DNA from: Streptomyces sp. 1222.5
Lineage (GTDB): Bacteria > Actinomycetota > Actinomycetes > Streptomycetales > Streptomycetaceae
Assembly (NCBI RefSeq): GCF_900105245.1
Contig: NZ_FNSZ01000001.1
Span: 7,438,001-7,502,000 of the forward strand
DNA: 64,000 bases
Reading direction: 5' to 3'
In this document: piece by piece, positions 41,025-49,300 of the stretch
Position numbering within the stretch: the stretch's first letter is position 1
Layout of the letters: each line of letters starts with the position of its first letter
Position numbers and translations under genes: made by a program
The notes under the pieces: generated by a model
The model's input: only the letters and a program-made list of their open reading frames with translations
Databases searched by the model: none
What the model was told of the DNA's origin: nothing

Positions 41025-41469
41025 CGGTGATCCGGAAGACGGGGTGGTCGCCGGCGCAGGCGATGATCTCCTCGTCGGAGGACTTGGCGGTCACCCCGGC
41101 GAAGTACTGGTTGACCTCCCAGCCCCACTTCTCCAGGTAGGTGCGCAGTACGGGGAGCTTCTCGGCGTCGGGAAGCTCCACCGCGGTGAAGGGGCGCACC
41201 TTGCGGCCGACGCGCAGTTCCCCGCCCCCCGCGGCGCGCATGTTCCGCACCCACTGGGAGTGGCCGCGCGCGGAGACCAGGTACCGCTCTCCCTCGTAGG
41301 TGTGCGGGTTGACCGGGATGCGCTGCATCTTGCCGCTCTTGCGTCCGGGCACGGACATCTCGGCGGTGCCCATGAGGCTGATGCCGTGCCGGGCGAGCCA
41401 GCCGATCACGCTGTTCATGCGGACGGTGAACGGGCTGCCCTTGAGGTAGTAGGGCGAAGACGACGACAT
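41014..41469 (-). CDS. Deazaflavin (F420)-dependent nitroreductase-family protein
   Basis: 151 residues from ATG complement 41467-41469. Ddn-like split-barrel pattern: PFTVRMNSVIGWLARHGISLMGTAEMSVPGRKSGKMQRIPVNPHTYEGERYLVSARGHSQWVRNMRAAGGGELRVG. The GRKSGKxRxxPV block and WVRNLRAxGxGxL are hallmarks of the family, which uses F420H2 to reduce quinones or nitro compounds. Divergent to a TetR regulator with multiple operators between them, so very likely repressed by it. The geranylgeranyl-reductase-like gene is convergent and overlaps by 11 bp. Confidence 0.92.
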   Translation of the reverse strand: MSSSSPYYLKGSPFTVRMNSVIGWLARHGISLMGTAEMSVPGRKSGKMQRIPVNPHTYEGERYLVSARGHSQWVRNMRAAGGGELRVGRKVRPFTAVELPDAEKLPVLRTYLEKWGWEVNQYFAGVTAKSSDEEIIACAGDHPVFRITVTG

Positions 41470-41488
41470 GGTGACCCCCACGGTTCGG

Positions 41489-41593
41489 GAGAGCGGTGCT
41501 CTCGCTCGACTCCAGTGTGGAGCAGACGGGTGCGCCAGGACAAGAGCAGTGCTCTCTTTTTTGGGCACCGCTCTCGTCTGTGTGCACCGCTCT
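41489..41593. promoter_or_regulatory. Cluster of four AGAGCGGTGC-type operator sites
   Basis: The region between the F420 oxidoreductase and TetR genes holds GAGAGC-ggt-GCTCTC (41489-41503), AGAGCA-g-TGCTCT (41543-41555) and the half-site GCACCGCTCT twice (41565-41574 and 41584-41593, 19 bp apart). The half-site is the reverse complement of AGAGCGGTGC in the first palindrome. All four therefore belong to one motif family, presumably bound by the TetR protein. Confidence 0.7.
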
Positions 41594-41615
41594 TGCTCCG
41601 TGGCACACTGCTGGA

Positions 41616-42305
41616 ATGAGCAGCGCACAGGGAGCCCGCGCACGGGCCAGGGCCGAAGTCACCGCGGCCATCAAGGAGGCGGCCCGCAGACAGCTGGCGG
41701 CAGAGGGGGCGGCCAAGCTCTCGCTGCGGGCCGTCGCCCGTGAACTCGGCATGGTCTCGTCGGCCGTGTACCGGTACTTCCCCAGCCGGGACGAGTTGCT
41801 GACCGCGCTCATCATCGACGCGTACGACTCTCTCGGCGAGGCGGCGGAGCGGGCGCGGGACGCCGCGGCCGGCGGCACGCACCTGGAACGCTGGACGGCC
41901 GTGTGCGAGGCGGTGCGCGGCTGGGCGCTCACTCATCCGCACGAGTACGCGCTGATCTACGGCTCGCCCGTGCCCGGCTACTCGGCCCCCGAGACCACCG
42001 TCCCCGCCGCGTCCCGCGTCGGCCTCGCCCTCATCGGCATCATCCGCGACGCCCACCAGGGGCCCGGCCTCGCCGTCCCGGCGCTCCCCGACTACCTGCG
42101 CCCCGAGGCGGAACGGATCGCGGCGGACATCGCGCCGGAGCTGCCGCCCGAGGCGGCCGCGCCGATGGTCGCGGTCTGGGCGCAGCTGTTCGGCCTGATC
42201 GGATTCGAACTCTTCGGTCAGTTCAACCGCGTGGTGGAGGACCGCGCCCCCTTCTTCCGGCACGCGGTCGGCCGCCTGGCCCACGAGGTGGGACTGGCGG
42301 GCTAG
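41616..42305 (+). CDS. TetR-family transcriptional regulator (repressor of the F420 oxidoreductase, inferred)
   Basis: 229 residues. HTH: EVTAAIKEAARRQLAAEGAAKLSLRAVARELGMVSSAVYRYFPSRDELLTALIIDAY (residues about 12-65). The C-terminal TetR_C domain has WTAVCEAVRGWALTHPHEYALIYGSPVPGY, a pattern of the WHG/TetR_C_33 branch. ATG at 41616; the long in-frame upstream text has no family match. The divergent neighbour and the operator cluster point to control of the deazaflavin oxidoreductase and itself. Confidence 0.92.
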   Translation: MSSAQGARARARAEVTAAIKEAARRQLAAEGAAKLSLRAVARELGMVSSAVYRYFPSRDELLTALIIDAYDSLGEAAERARDAAAGGTHLERWTAVCEAVRGWALTHPHEYALIYGSPVPGYSAPETTVPAASRVGLALIGIIRDAHQGPGLAVPALPDYLRPEAERIAADIAPELPPEAAAPMVAVWAQLFGLIGFELFGQFNRVVEDRAPFFRHAVGRLAHEVGLAG

Positions 42306-42597
42306 GCACCGGTCCGGGTGTGCCCCGCACGGGGAGCGGCCGAGGCCCGCAGGCCTGGTGGGGCTGGCCGCGAGGTGGCGCCGACGCGAGGACGACGGGT
42401 CCGTGAGAACGGAACCCGCGAGGTCACGGGGGTCCTGACAGTCCGCCGGCGTACGAGCCCCGAGGGGCGCACCCTGGGGCACCGGCGCGCCGGACCGGCA
42501 CGGTCCCGGCACCGGCGGGCGTACTCCCCGGGGAGTATCGGTGATCACCTCGTCCGGCTGACGCCCTCGTGGCCGGTTGCCGTCTAGCGTGGCGGAC
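42306..42597 (+). promoter_or_regulatory. Upstream region of the two-component system with 16-bp palindrome
   Basis: About 290 bp without a gene. It contains the perfect palindrome TACTCCCC-GGGGAGTA (42522-42537), 61 bp before the kinase start. The rest is GC-rich text without recognised motifs. NarL-type response regulators bind inverted heptamer-like repeats, so this is a good candidate site for the regulator encoded at 43815. Confidence 0.55.
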
Positions 42598-43818
42598 ATG
42601 GAAGAGGAGCACGGAGGCGGTCCCTCGCACTGGTGGCGGTACGGACCCCCGTGGTGGAACCGGCACCACGACCCGGAGGCGTACCGCTCCCGGCTGCCGT
42701 GGCGCTCCACCGCGCTCATCACCGCGTTCGTGCTGATCGGCACCAACTTCTCCGCGCACGAGCAGCAGCACCGCGTACCCCTCGACGGCTATGGACGCGC
42801 CCTGCTGATCGTCGCCTCGCTCCTGCTGCTGTGGCGGCACCGCCACCCGGTGGCCGTGGCCTTCGGCACGACGGCGGCGGCCGTCGCCTATCTGGCCCTC
42901 GGCTACCCGTACGGCCCCGTCTTCCTCACCGTCGCCGTCGCCTGCTTCAGCGCGGTCGTCGCCGGCCACCGGCGGGCCGCCTGGACGTCCATCGGCCTGC
43001 TGTGGGCCGGACACGCCCTGGTCGCGCTGTGGCTCTACCGCTGGCTGCCACCCGCGGGGGACGAGCGGGCGGGCCTCACCCAGGAGGTCGTCCTGGCCAC
43101 CTGGGTGCTGGCGATCGTCGCCGTGGCCGAACTGGCCCGCGTGCGACGCGAGCAGTGGGCGCGCGAACGCGCGGACCGCGCCGAGGCGGCCAGGCGGCGC
43201 GCCGACGAGGAACGGCTGCGGATCGCCCGCGAACTGCACGACGTCCTCGCGCACAGCATCTCCGTCATCAACGTCCAGGCGGGCATGGGCCTGGTGCTCC
43301 TCGACAGCGATCCCGAGCAGGCCCGGGCCGCGCTCACCACCATCAAGGCCGCCAGCAAGGAGGCGCTCGGGGAGGTCCGCCAGGTCCTCGACACCCTGCG
43401 CGCCCCCGGTGCCGCGCCGCGCGCCCCCGCGCCGGGGCTGGACCGGCTGCCCGAACTCGTGGAACAGGCGGCGGCAGCGGGACTCACCGTGGAGATCGAG
43501 GGCGGGTCGCCGCACCTGCCGCCGGGCGCCGACCTGGCCGCGTTCCGCATCGTCCAGGAGGCCCTCACCAACGTCGTACGGCACTCGGGATCGCGGCACG
43601 CGCGCGTGCACCTCGCCCATGACGCCGGAGGGTTGCGGCTGCAGATCGACGACGACGGACCCGCCACCGGCGCGGACGCCGGGGGCAGCGGGAACGGACT
43701 CGCCGGAATGCGTGAGCGGGCCGCCGCGCTGGGTGGCACCATCGAGGCGGGCCCACGCCCCGACGGTGGCTTCCGGGTGCTCGCCGTACTGCCGTCGCGC
43801 CTCAGGGAGGACCAGTGA
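42598..43818 (+). CDS. Sensor histidine kinase (HisKA_3 / NarL-partner type)
   Basis: 406 residues. After a short soluble N-terminus rich in Trp/His (SHWWRYGPPWWNRHHDPEA) there are four to five membrane helices (about residues 40-180). The HisKA_3 dimerisation helix carries the phospho-acceptor His214 in LRIARELHDVLAHSISVINVQAGMG. The HATPase domain has FRIVQEALTNVVRHSG and the G-box GNGLAGMRERAAALGGTIEAGP. No extracytoplasmic sensor domain is evident, so the signal is probably sensed in the membrane. The stop overlaps the response regulator start (GTGA). Confidence 0.95.
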   Translation: MEEEHGGGPSHWWRYGPPWWNRHHDPEAYRSRLPWRSTALITAFVLIGTNFSAHEQQHRVPLDGYGRALLIVASLLLLWRHRHPVAVAFGTTAAAVAYLALGYPYGPVFLTVAVACFSAVVAGHRRAAWTSIGLLWAGHALVALWLYRWLPPAGDERAGLTQEVVLATWVLAIVAVAELARVRREQWARERADRAEAARRRADEERLRIARELHDVLAHSISVINVQAGMGLVLLDSDPEQARAALTTIKAASKEALGEVRQVLDTLRAPGAAPRAPAPGLDRLPELVEQAAAAGLTVEIEGGSPHLPPGADLAAFRIVQEALTNVVRHSGSRHARVHLAHDAGGLRLQIDDDGPATGADAGGSGNGLAGMRERAAALGGTIEAGPRPDGGFRVLAVLPSRLREDQ

Positions 43819-44483
43819 TCCGGGTACTGCTCGCCGACGACCAGTCCCTGGTGCGGGCGGGGTTCAGGGCGCTGCTGGACGCGCAGCCGGACATCGGGGT
43901 GAGCGGCGAGGCCGCCGACGGCGAGGAGGCGCTGCGCCTGGTGGGCGAACTGCGGCCGGACGTCGTCCTCATGGACATCCGCATGCCCCTGCTGGACGGA
44001 CTGGCCGCCACCCGCCGCATCACCGGGGACGCCGAGCTGAAGGACGTGAAGGTGGTCATGCTCACCACCTTCGAACTGGACGAGTACGTCTTCGAGGCGA
44101 TCCGCGCGGGCGCCTCCGGCTTCCTGGTCAAGGACACGGAACCGGAGGAACTCCTGCGCGCCGTACGGGCCGTGGTCGAAGGGGACGCGTTGCTGTCGCC
44201 GGGTGTCACCCGCCGGCTGATCGCCGAGTTCGCGGCCCGTTCGAAGGAGCCCGCGGCGGCCGGCACGCTCTCCCTGCTGACCGAGCGGGAGCGGGAGGTG
44301 ATGGCGCTGGTGGGCATCGGCCTGTCCAACGAGGAGATCGCCCGCCGCCTGGTCGTCAGCCCGCTCACCGCCAAGACCCATGTGAGCCGCACGATGGTGA
44401 AGCTCGGTGCCCGGGACCGCGCCCAACTCGTCGTGCTGGCCTACGAGTCGGGCCTGGTGCGGCCGGGCTGGCTGGGCGGCTGA
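43815..44483 (+). CDS. NarL/LuxR-family response regulator
   Basis: 222 residues; GTG overlapping the kinase stop. The receiver domain has IRVLLADDQSLVRAGFRALLD, phospho-acceptor Asp54 in VVLMDIRMPLLDG, TTFELDEYVFEAIRAGASGFLVKD with the conserved Lys. The C-terminal LuxR HTH is LTEREREVMALVGIGLSNEEIARRLVVSPLTAKTHVSRTMVKLGARDRAQLVVLAYESGLV. Partner of the kinase immediately upstream. Confidence 0.96.
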   Translation: MIRVLLADDQSLVRAGFRALLDAQPDIGVSGEAADGEEALRLVGELRPDVVLMDIRMPLLDGLAATRRITGDAELKDVKVVMLTTFELDEYVFEAIRAGASGFLVKDTEPEELLRAVRAVVEGDALLSPGVTRRLIAEFAARSKEPAAAGTLSLLTEREREVMALVGIGLSNEEIARRLVVSPLTAKTHVSRTMVKLGARDRAQLVVLAYESGLVRPGWLGG

Positions 44484-44604
44484 GCGCACCGCCCACAGGT
44501 CGTGCCGCCGATCCGGCCGCCTCCGGGTGGGCTGCCGTACGACGACCCCGGCAAGCCCCGGCCGGAGCACCGGTGAGGCCCGCCCGCCCTTGCCCGCGCC
44601 CAGG

Positions 44605-44645
44605 CGTGCGCCCGGCGGGCCGGTCAGGTCGCCGCCGGGCGCACG
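44605..44645. terminator. Bidirectional hairpin between response regulator and MFS genes
   Basis: A perfect 14-bp stem: CGTGCGCCCGGCGG (44605-44618), 13-nt loop, CCGCCGGGCGCACG (44632-44645), placed between two convergent genes. Confidence 0.75.
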
Positions 44646-44674
44646 TACGGAGGCGTTCCCCTCCGGGCGGAGCC

Positions 44675-46165
44675 TCAGTCGCCGACGGCGACGCGCTCCA
44701 CCTCCGCCTCCTCCACGGTGGACCTGGCGACCACGACCGACAGCACGCTGGGCCGGCGGCGCAGTCCGGTGAGGGTGATGAGCAGACCGACGGCCGCGAT
44801 GCCGGTGACGACCACGAAGCCCGGACGGTAGCTGTCGAGGACGGCCTGTGCGGTCGCGTGGGCGGGGGCGCCCGCGGTGACCACCGCGGTCACCACCGCC
44901 AGGAAGATGGCTCCGCCTACCTGGACCGAGGTGTTGAGCAGCCCGGAGACCATGCCCTGCTCGTGGTCCTCGACCCCGTTGGTGGCCTGGATGTTGAGCG
45001 AGGGGAAGACCAGCGCGCAGGCCGCGCCGATCAGCAGCATCGAGGGCAGGACGACGGCCGCGTACACCGGGTCCAGGTCGACGCGCAGGAACAGCGCGTA
45101 CCCGAGGACCATCAGCGCGAAGCCGGTCGCGATCAGCCGCGGGGTGCCGAACCGGTCGACGATCGCGCCGACCTTGGTGGAGGACACCGCCACCAGCGCG
45201 CCCGCCGGGAGGAAGGCGAGCGCCGTGTGCAGCGCGGACCAGCCGAGCAGGGACTGCATGTACAACGTGGTGAGGAACTGGAAGCCGACGTAGGAGCCGA
45301 AGAAGGCGATCGCGCCGAGCTGGGCGCGGATCTGGCTGCCCGAGCGGAGCACTCCCAACCGGATCAGCGGGCTGGGCGAGCGCCGCTCGACCGCCACGAA
45401 CGCGGTCAGCAGTACCGCGACGGCCAGGAAGGACAGCAGGGTGCGGGCCGAGGCCCAGCCGGCCTGCGGGGCCTGGACGACGGTGAACACCAGCAGCAGC
45501 ATGGACGCGGTGCCGAGGACGGCGCCGGGGATGTCGTAACCGGCGTGGTTCTCCTCGCGGGCGCTGCGCGGCAGCAGCTTGAGGCCGGCGAGGAGGGCGA
45601 TCAGGGCGATCGGCGCGGGCAGCAGCATGGTGAGGCGCCAGCTGGCCTCGGTGAGCAGACCGGACAGCACCAGGCCCATGGAGAAGCCGGTGGCGGCGCA
45701 GGTGGTGTAGATGGAGAGGGCGCGGTTGCGCAGCGGACCCTCGGGGAACGTCGTGGTGATGATCGACAGGCCGGCCGGCGCGGTGAAGGCGGCGCTGAGC
45801 CCCTTGATGAAGCGGCTGGCGATCAGCAGCGGACCGGAGTCCACGAGCCCGCCGAGCAGGGAGGCCAGCGCGAAGACGCCGAGGGCCACCAGGAACACCC
45901 GGCGCCGGCCGAGCAGGTCCGCCGTCCGGCCGCCGAGCAGGAGCAGCCCGCCGTATCCCAGGATGTAGCCGCTGACGATCCATTGCAGCGTCGACGTGGA
46001 CAGATGCAGGTCGGAGCCGATGGACGGCAGCGCGACGCCGACCATCGACACGTCGAGCGCGTCCAGGAACATCGCGGCGCACAGCACCAGCAGGGTGCCC
46101 CACAACCGGGGAGTCCAGCGAACTCCCGAGGACGGGGTCGTGGAGGTGGTGAGCGGAGAGGTCAT
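44675..46165 (-). CDS. MFS drug transporter (DHA2/EmrB-QacA type)
   Basis: 496 residues, about 14 membrane helices. Motifs: FLDALDVSMVGVALPSIGSDLHLSTSTLQWIVSGYILGYGGLLLLGGRTADLLGRRRVFLVAL (motif A as GGRTADLLGRRR) and the antiporter motif C region GFSMGLVLSGLLTEASWRLTMLLPAP. DHA2 proteins export toxic compounds with proton antiport. The divergent gene is a MarR regulator and the intergenic region carries TGCAT repeats, so it is probably an inducible efflux pump. Confidence 0.93.
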   Translation of the reverse strand: MTSPLTTSTTPSSGVRWTPRLWGTLLVLCAAMFLDALDVSMVGVALPSIGSDLHLSTSTLQWIVSGYILGYGGLLLLGGRTADLLGRRRVFLVALGVFALASLLGGLVDSGPLLIASRFIKGLSAAFTAPAGLSIITTTFPEGPLRNRALSIYTTCAATGFSMGLVLSGLLTEASWRLTMLLPAPIALIALLAGLKLLPRSAREENHAGYDIPGAVLGTASMLLLVFTVVQAPQAGWASARTLLSFLAVAVLLTAFVAVERRSPSPLIRLGVLRSGSQIRAQLGAIAFFGSYVGFQFLTTLYMQSLLGWSALHTALAFLPAGALVAVSSTKVGAIVDRFGTPRLIATGFALMVLGYALFLRVDLDPVYAAVVLPSMLLIGAACALVFPSLNIQATNGVEDHEQGMVSGLLNTSVQVGGAIFLAVVTAVVTAGAPAHATAQAVLDSYRPGFVVVTGIAAVGLLITLTGLRRRPSVLSVVVARSTVEEAEVERVAVGD

Positions 46166-46186
46166 GCCGACGACACTACATGCACA

Positions 46187-46219
46187 TGCATCGAATGCAA
46201 GCGCATTTAATTACGATGC
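46187..46219. promoter_or_regulatory. TGCAT repeats between the MFS and marR genes
   Basis: TGCAT-cga-ATGCA (46187-46199) is a perfect inverted repeat, followed by GCAT (46203-46206) ... ATGC (46216-46219) in an AT-rich stretch. Additional TGCA half-sites precede it at 46181. The layout suits MarR dimers controlling both divergent promoters. Confidence 0.6.
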
Positions 46220-46250
46220 AACAATTCGGTTTCTCTGCTACGGTGCGCTC

Positions 46251-46649
46251 ATGGCGGCGAACAAGGCCGAGCAGGCGCTCGCGGAGCAGTGGCGGGACAT
46301 TCTGGCCCTGCACGCCCGCACCCAGTGCGAGCTGGACCGGGAACTGCACGGACACGGGCTGTGCGCCAGCGACTTCGAGGTCCTCGACCTGCTGGCCGAG
46401 GGGTCCTCGGCGGACGGCGGCTGCGCCTACCGCGTGCAGGAGATCTCCGACCGCGTCCACCTCAGTCAGAGCGCTCTGTCCCGGCTCGTCGGCCGGCTGG
46501 AGAAGGACGGCCTGGTCGAACGGGCCATGTGTGCCGAGGACCGGCGCGGGGTGCGGGTGATGCTCACGGAGAAGGGGCGCGCGCTGCACGGTGAGGTACG
46601 GCCCGTGCAACGCGCGGTACTGGCGAGGATGCTGGACGAGCCGGACTGA
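46251..46649 (+). CDS. MarR-family transcriptional regulator
   Basis: 132 residues. Winged helix: LCASDFEVLDLLAEGS, YRVQEISDRVHLSQSALSRLVGRLEKDGLVERAMCAEDRRGVRVMLTEKGRAL. It contains four to five Cys residues (CELDREL, LCASDF, GCAYRV, AMCAEDRR), so redox sensing is possible but unproven. ATG 46251 is the only start that gives the normal MarR length. Divergent from the DHA2 exporter. Confidence 0.93.
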   Translation: MAANKAEQALAEQWRDILALHARTQCELDRELHGHGLCASDFEVLDLLAEGSSADGGCAYRVQEISDRVHLSQSALSRLVGRLEKDGLVERAMCAEDRRGVRVMLTEKGRALHGEVRPVQRAVLARMLDEPD

Positions 46650-46656
46650 CCGGCCG

Positions 46657-47397
46657 TCAGATACCCGATGCCTCTCGCCACAGGGTGACGAGCGAGTGGT
46701 CACCGGTCACGCTCGGCACCGGCGCCCGGTTCCACAGCGCCAGGTACAACTGCTCGGCGGGCCCCGGCAGTTCGGCCTCGGCGGCTCCGACTTCCGCCCG
46801 CACGGTCACCGGTGGCTCGGTGGTGAGCCGTACGGTCCACACCGCGTCCGCCCCGGCGTCGAGCGCACGTACGCGCAGCGCACGGGGCGCCTCGCTGCGG
46901 ACCCGGCTCCGGGAGCGGGCGTGGAAACCGCGCAGCAACTCGTCGATGCCGTCCGCCGCGAAGTCCGGTGCGATCGGGGTGGCCGTACCGCCGCGTGCCG
47001 CTTCCGCGTCGTAGCGGTGCATGGTCGTCTCGTGCGCCTGCCGACGGATCCAGAACGCCAGCGGTGAGGGTCCGGATGCCGGGAGGAAGGTCCAGCACTC
47101 CACGTCGGAGGGTGCGGTGGTCAGGGTGTCGACGAGCAGTCGGTGGCTGTCCCGGTACCAGTCCACGAGCTCGGCGCCGTCCAGGCCGGGCGCTTCTCCG
47201 AGGGGGCGCGGCGTGGTGTGCCCGTCGGCCACGAAGGCCGCGGCCCACCGGTGCACGGCTCCCGTGTGCCGCAGCAGGTCGCGCACCTGCCACTCCGGGC
47301 AGGTCGGCACCTTGGCGTCGGGACCGGCCTCGGCGGCGGCCGCCGCGAGCAACCGCCCTTCCCGGTCCAGGGTCTGAAGGAACTCGGCAGTCTCCAT
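46657..47397 (-). CDS. Maleylpyruvate isomerase family (mycothiol-dependent DinB-like) protein
   Basis: 246 residues. Typical N-terminus: FLQTLDREGRLLAAAAAEAGPDAKVPTCPEWQVRDLLRHTGAVHRWAAAFV (the CPEW-V-DL-xH block with the first metal His), then DVECWTFLPASGPSPLAFWIRRQAHETTMHRYDAE (metal-binding His/Glu in H-E-xx-xHRYD) and a C-terminal ADAVWTVRLTTEPPVTVRAEV... domain (MDMPI_C). The family uses mycothiol as cofactor for isomerisation or thiol transfer. Its 3' end lies 8 bp from the marR stop (convergent). Confidence 0.92.
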   Translation of the reverse strand: METAEFLQTLDREGRLLAAAAAEAGPDAKVPTCPEWQVRDLLRHTGAVHRWAAAFVADGHTTPRPLGEAPGLDGAELVDWYRDSHRLLVDTLTTAPSDVECWTFLPASGPSPLAFWIRRQAHETTMHRYDAEAARGGTATPIAPDFAADGIDELLRGFHARSRSRVRSEAPRALRVRALDAGADAVWTVRLTTEPPVTVRAEVGAAEAELPGPAEQLYLALWNRAPVPSVTGDHSLVTLWREASGI

Positions 47398-48088
47398 GCG
47401 GTGAGTGTGCCGGACGGAGCGGGCGCCAGGGAGCCCGGCCCTCGCGATACCGGCCCGCGGAGGGGGTGGGTGCGGGTTCCGGTGCAGGTCCGGATGCCGA
47501 CGAGCCGGGCTGCGGGCCGGAGGCGGGTGCGACGGAGGAGCGGGCGGGATCGGGTGCCGAGCGGTTGCCAGGCCAGCCTCGTGACAGGAGTGGCCGCGTC
47601 AACCGCCCCCGCTTGCCCAGCCCACCTGTAGGGAGCGCCGAGCGGCAGTCCGGCAGGCCACAAGCACGGCCGCGCGGCGACCGCCCGTCGCCTGCCGCGT
47701 CGACCTGGATCGGGGTGCCGGACGACCGCCCGGCCGCACACGGAGGGAAATCGCCGAGTCGGCAGCCGAGTACGGGGCCGTGGACCTTGACCTGGACCTG
47801 GAGCGGGAGCCCCGAGCGGCGACGGGGCTGGACGTCAGCGGCCCGCGGGGTGGATGTGCTGCGCGTCGACCGTCCGGATGGCGAGCGGATGCCTGGCCGC
47901 TCCCGGCCGAATTCGTCAGGGGCGACGCGGCTTGTGGACCCTTCCCGGCCCGCCTTGTCGCCCCGGAGCCCGTGCGCCCGGCGACCGCCCGGCTGCACGC
48001 CGAGTGGTCGCCTCGCGTCGGCGGCCTGGACCGGGTGCCGAACGACCGTCCGGCCGCTCCCGGGCGCCTCGCCGGAGGGGGCGCCGCC
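47398..48088. repeat. Non-coding stretch with degenerate ~160-bp iterations
   Basis: No convincing gene in 690 bp. A block GGATCGGGTGCCG... recurs at 47547 (GGATCGGGTGCCGAGCGG), 47707 (GGATCGGGGTGCCGGACG), about 47852 (weaker) and 48028 (GGACCGGGTGCCGAACGA), i.e. with a period near 160 bp. The 47547 copy continues with GTCAACCGCCC (from 47599), matching CTCAGCCGCCC at the 3' end of the MFS gene (48088). The units therefore include the gene's terminal codons. This looks like decayed tandem duplications of the MFS 3' end. Confidence 0.55.
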
Positions 48089-49294
48089 TCAGCCGCCCAT
48101 CGCTCGCCGCGTCGACACCGCGATCACCGTGGCGACGGCGGCCAGGGCGGCCACGCTGGTGAGGGCGGCGGGGAGGGAGAACCAGTCGGCCATGAAGCCG
48201 ATCGCGGGCGGTCCGAGCAGCATGCCGCCGTAGCCCAGGGTGGACGCGACGGCCACGCCCGACGGCCCGGCCAGGGCGCCGGCCCGCTCGACGGCGACCG
48301 GGAAGAGATTGGCGAGCCCGAGTCCCGTGACGGCGAAGCCGATCAGTGCCGCCCAGACGGAGGGTGCGAGGGAGCCGAGCAGCATGCCCGCGGAGGCGAC
48401 CGTGCCGCCGGCGATCACGGTCCGGGCCCGGCCGAGGCGCGCCAGCAGCGTCGAGCCCGTCAGCCTGCCGAGGGTCATCGCCAGCGCGAAACACGCGTAC
48501 CCGGCGGCGGCCGTCCCGGCGGACGCGGCCAGGTCCTGCTGGAGGTGGAGCGCGCCCCAGTCGGCCATGGCGCCTTCGCCGTAGGCGGTGCACAGTGCGA
48601 CGAGACCGAAGACGAAGACCAGCCCGCGGCCCCCCGTCCCCCGTGCGTCGGAATGCTTCTCGGCCGGTGAGGAGGACGTGCGGTGGGCGGGCGCCGGAGG
48701 CTCGTGCCGCAGCAGGGTGCGTCCGGCCACCGCCGTGACGAGGAGCCCGATCAGGGTGAGACCGAGCAGATGGCGGGTCGGGGACAGGAAGCCGGCGACC
48801 AGCCCGCCGAGGCCGGCGCCGACCATCCCGCCCAGACTGAAAGCGGCGTGGAAGCTCGGCATGACCGGCCTGCGCAGGGCGGCCACCAGATCGACGGCGG
48901 CACTGTTGAAAGCGACGTTCACACCCCCGTACGCCGCGCCGAAGAGAAGCAGCACGGCACCGAGCGCCGCTGCCGAGTGGGTGAGCGGAGGCAGCGCGAC
49001 GCTGAACGCGAGCACCACCATGCACGCGACGGTCACCGGATGACTGCCGTAGCGGCGGCACAGCCGGCCGGTCAGTGTCATCGTGAGAACGGCGCCCGCG
49101 GAGACGCCGAGCAGCGCGAGCCCGAGCGAGCCGGCGGACGCGTGTGTCTGATGCTTGATGTCGGGGATGCGGACGACCCAGCCCGCGAAGATGAAGCCGT
49201 CCAGGGCGAAGAAGGCGGTGATCGCCACGCGCAGACGAGCAAGGTCCTGGCCCGGCACGACGCTGTGCGTTCGGGTTTTGTTTAGTAGCGGCAC
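48089..49294 (-). CDS. MFS transporter
   Basis: 401 residues, 12 predicted membrane helices. N-terminal AITAFFALDGFIFAGWVVRIPDIKHQTHAS, motif-A-like GRLCRRYGSHPVT, FHAAFSLGGMVGAGLGGLVAGFLSP and a second motif-A-like LGRLTGSTLLARLGRARTV. It belongs to the sugar/drug-exporter-like branch of single-polypeptide MFS proteins related to YbjJ. The start is a GTG (complement 49292-49294) located inside an inverted repeat. A TAGCCT-like -10 about 12 nt upstream suggests a leaderless mRNA. Two rare CTA Leu codons follow the start. Confidence 0.92.
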   Translation of the reverse strand: MPLLNKTRTHSVVPGQDLARLRVAITAFFALDGFIFAGWVVRIPDIKHQTHASAGSLGLALLGVSAGAVLTMTLTGRLCRRYGSHPVTVACMVVLAFSVALPPLTHSAAALGAVLLLFGAAYGGVNVAFNSAAVDLVAALRRPVMPSFHAAFSLGGMVGAGLGGLVAGFLSPTRHLLGLTLIGLLVTAVAGRTLLRHEPPAPAHRTSSSPAEKHSDARGTGGRGLVFVFGLVALCTAYGEGAMADWGALHLQQDLAASAGTAAAGYACFALAMTLGRLTGSTLLARLGRARTVIAGGTVASAGMLLGSLAPSVWAALIGFAVTGLGLANLFPVAVERAGALAGPSGVAVASTLGYGGMLLGPPAIGFMADWFSLPAALTSVAALAAVATVIAVSTRRAMGG

Positions 49295-49300
49295 AAAACC
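49274..49300 (-). promoter_or_regulatory. Inverted repeat over the MFS start codon
   Basis: GGTTTTGT (49274-49281) and ACAAAACC (49293-49300), perfect 8-bp arms with an 11-bp spacer. The GTG start overlaps the right arm and the -10-like TAGCCT lies just upstream (minus-strand sense). A repressor bound here would block initiation. Confidence 0.6.

Noticed and set aside
43035..46103. Long minus-strand frame across the two-component system and MFS gene
   Set aside because: It runs antisense to two clearly coding genes and out of frame with the MFS gene; no domain is visible.
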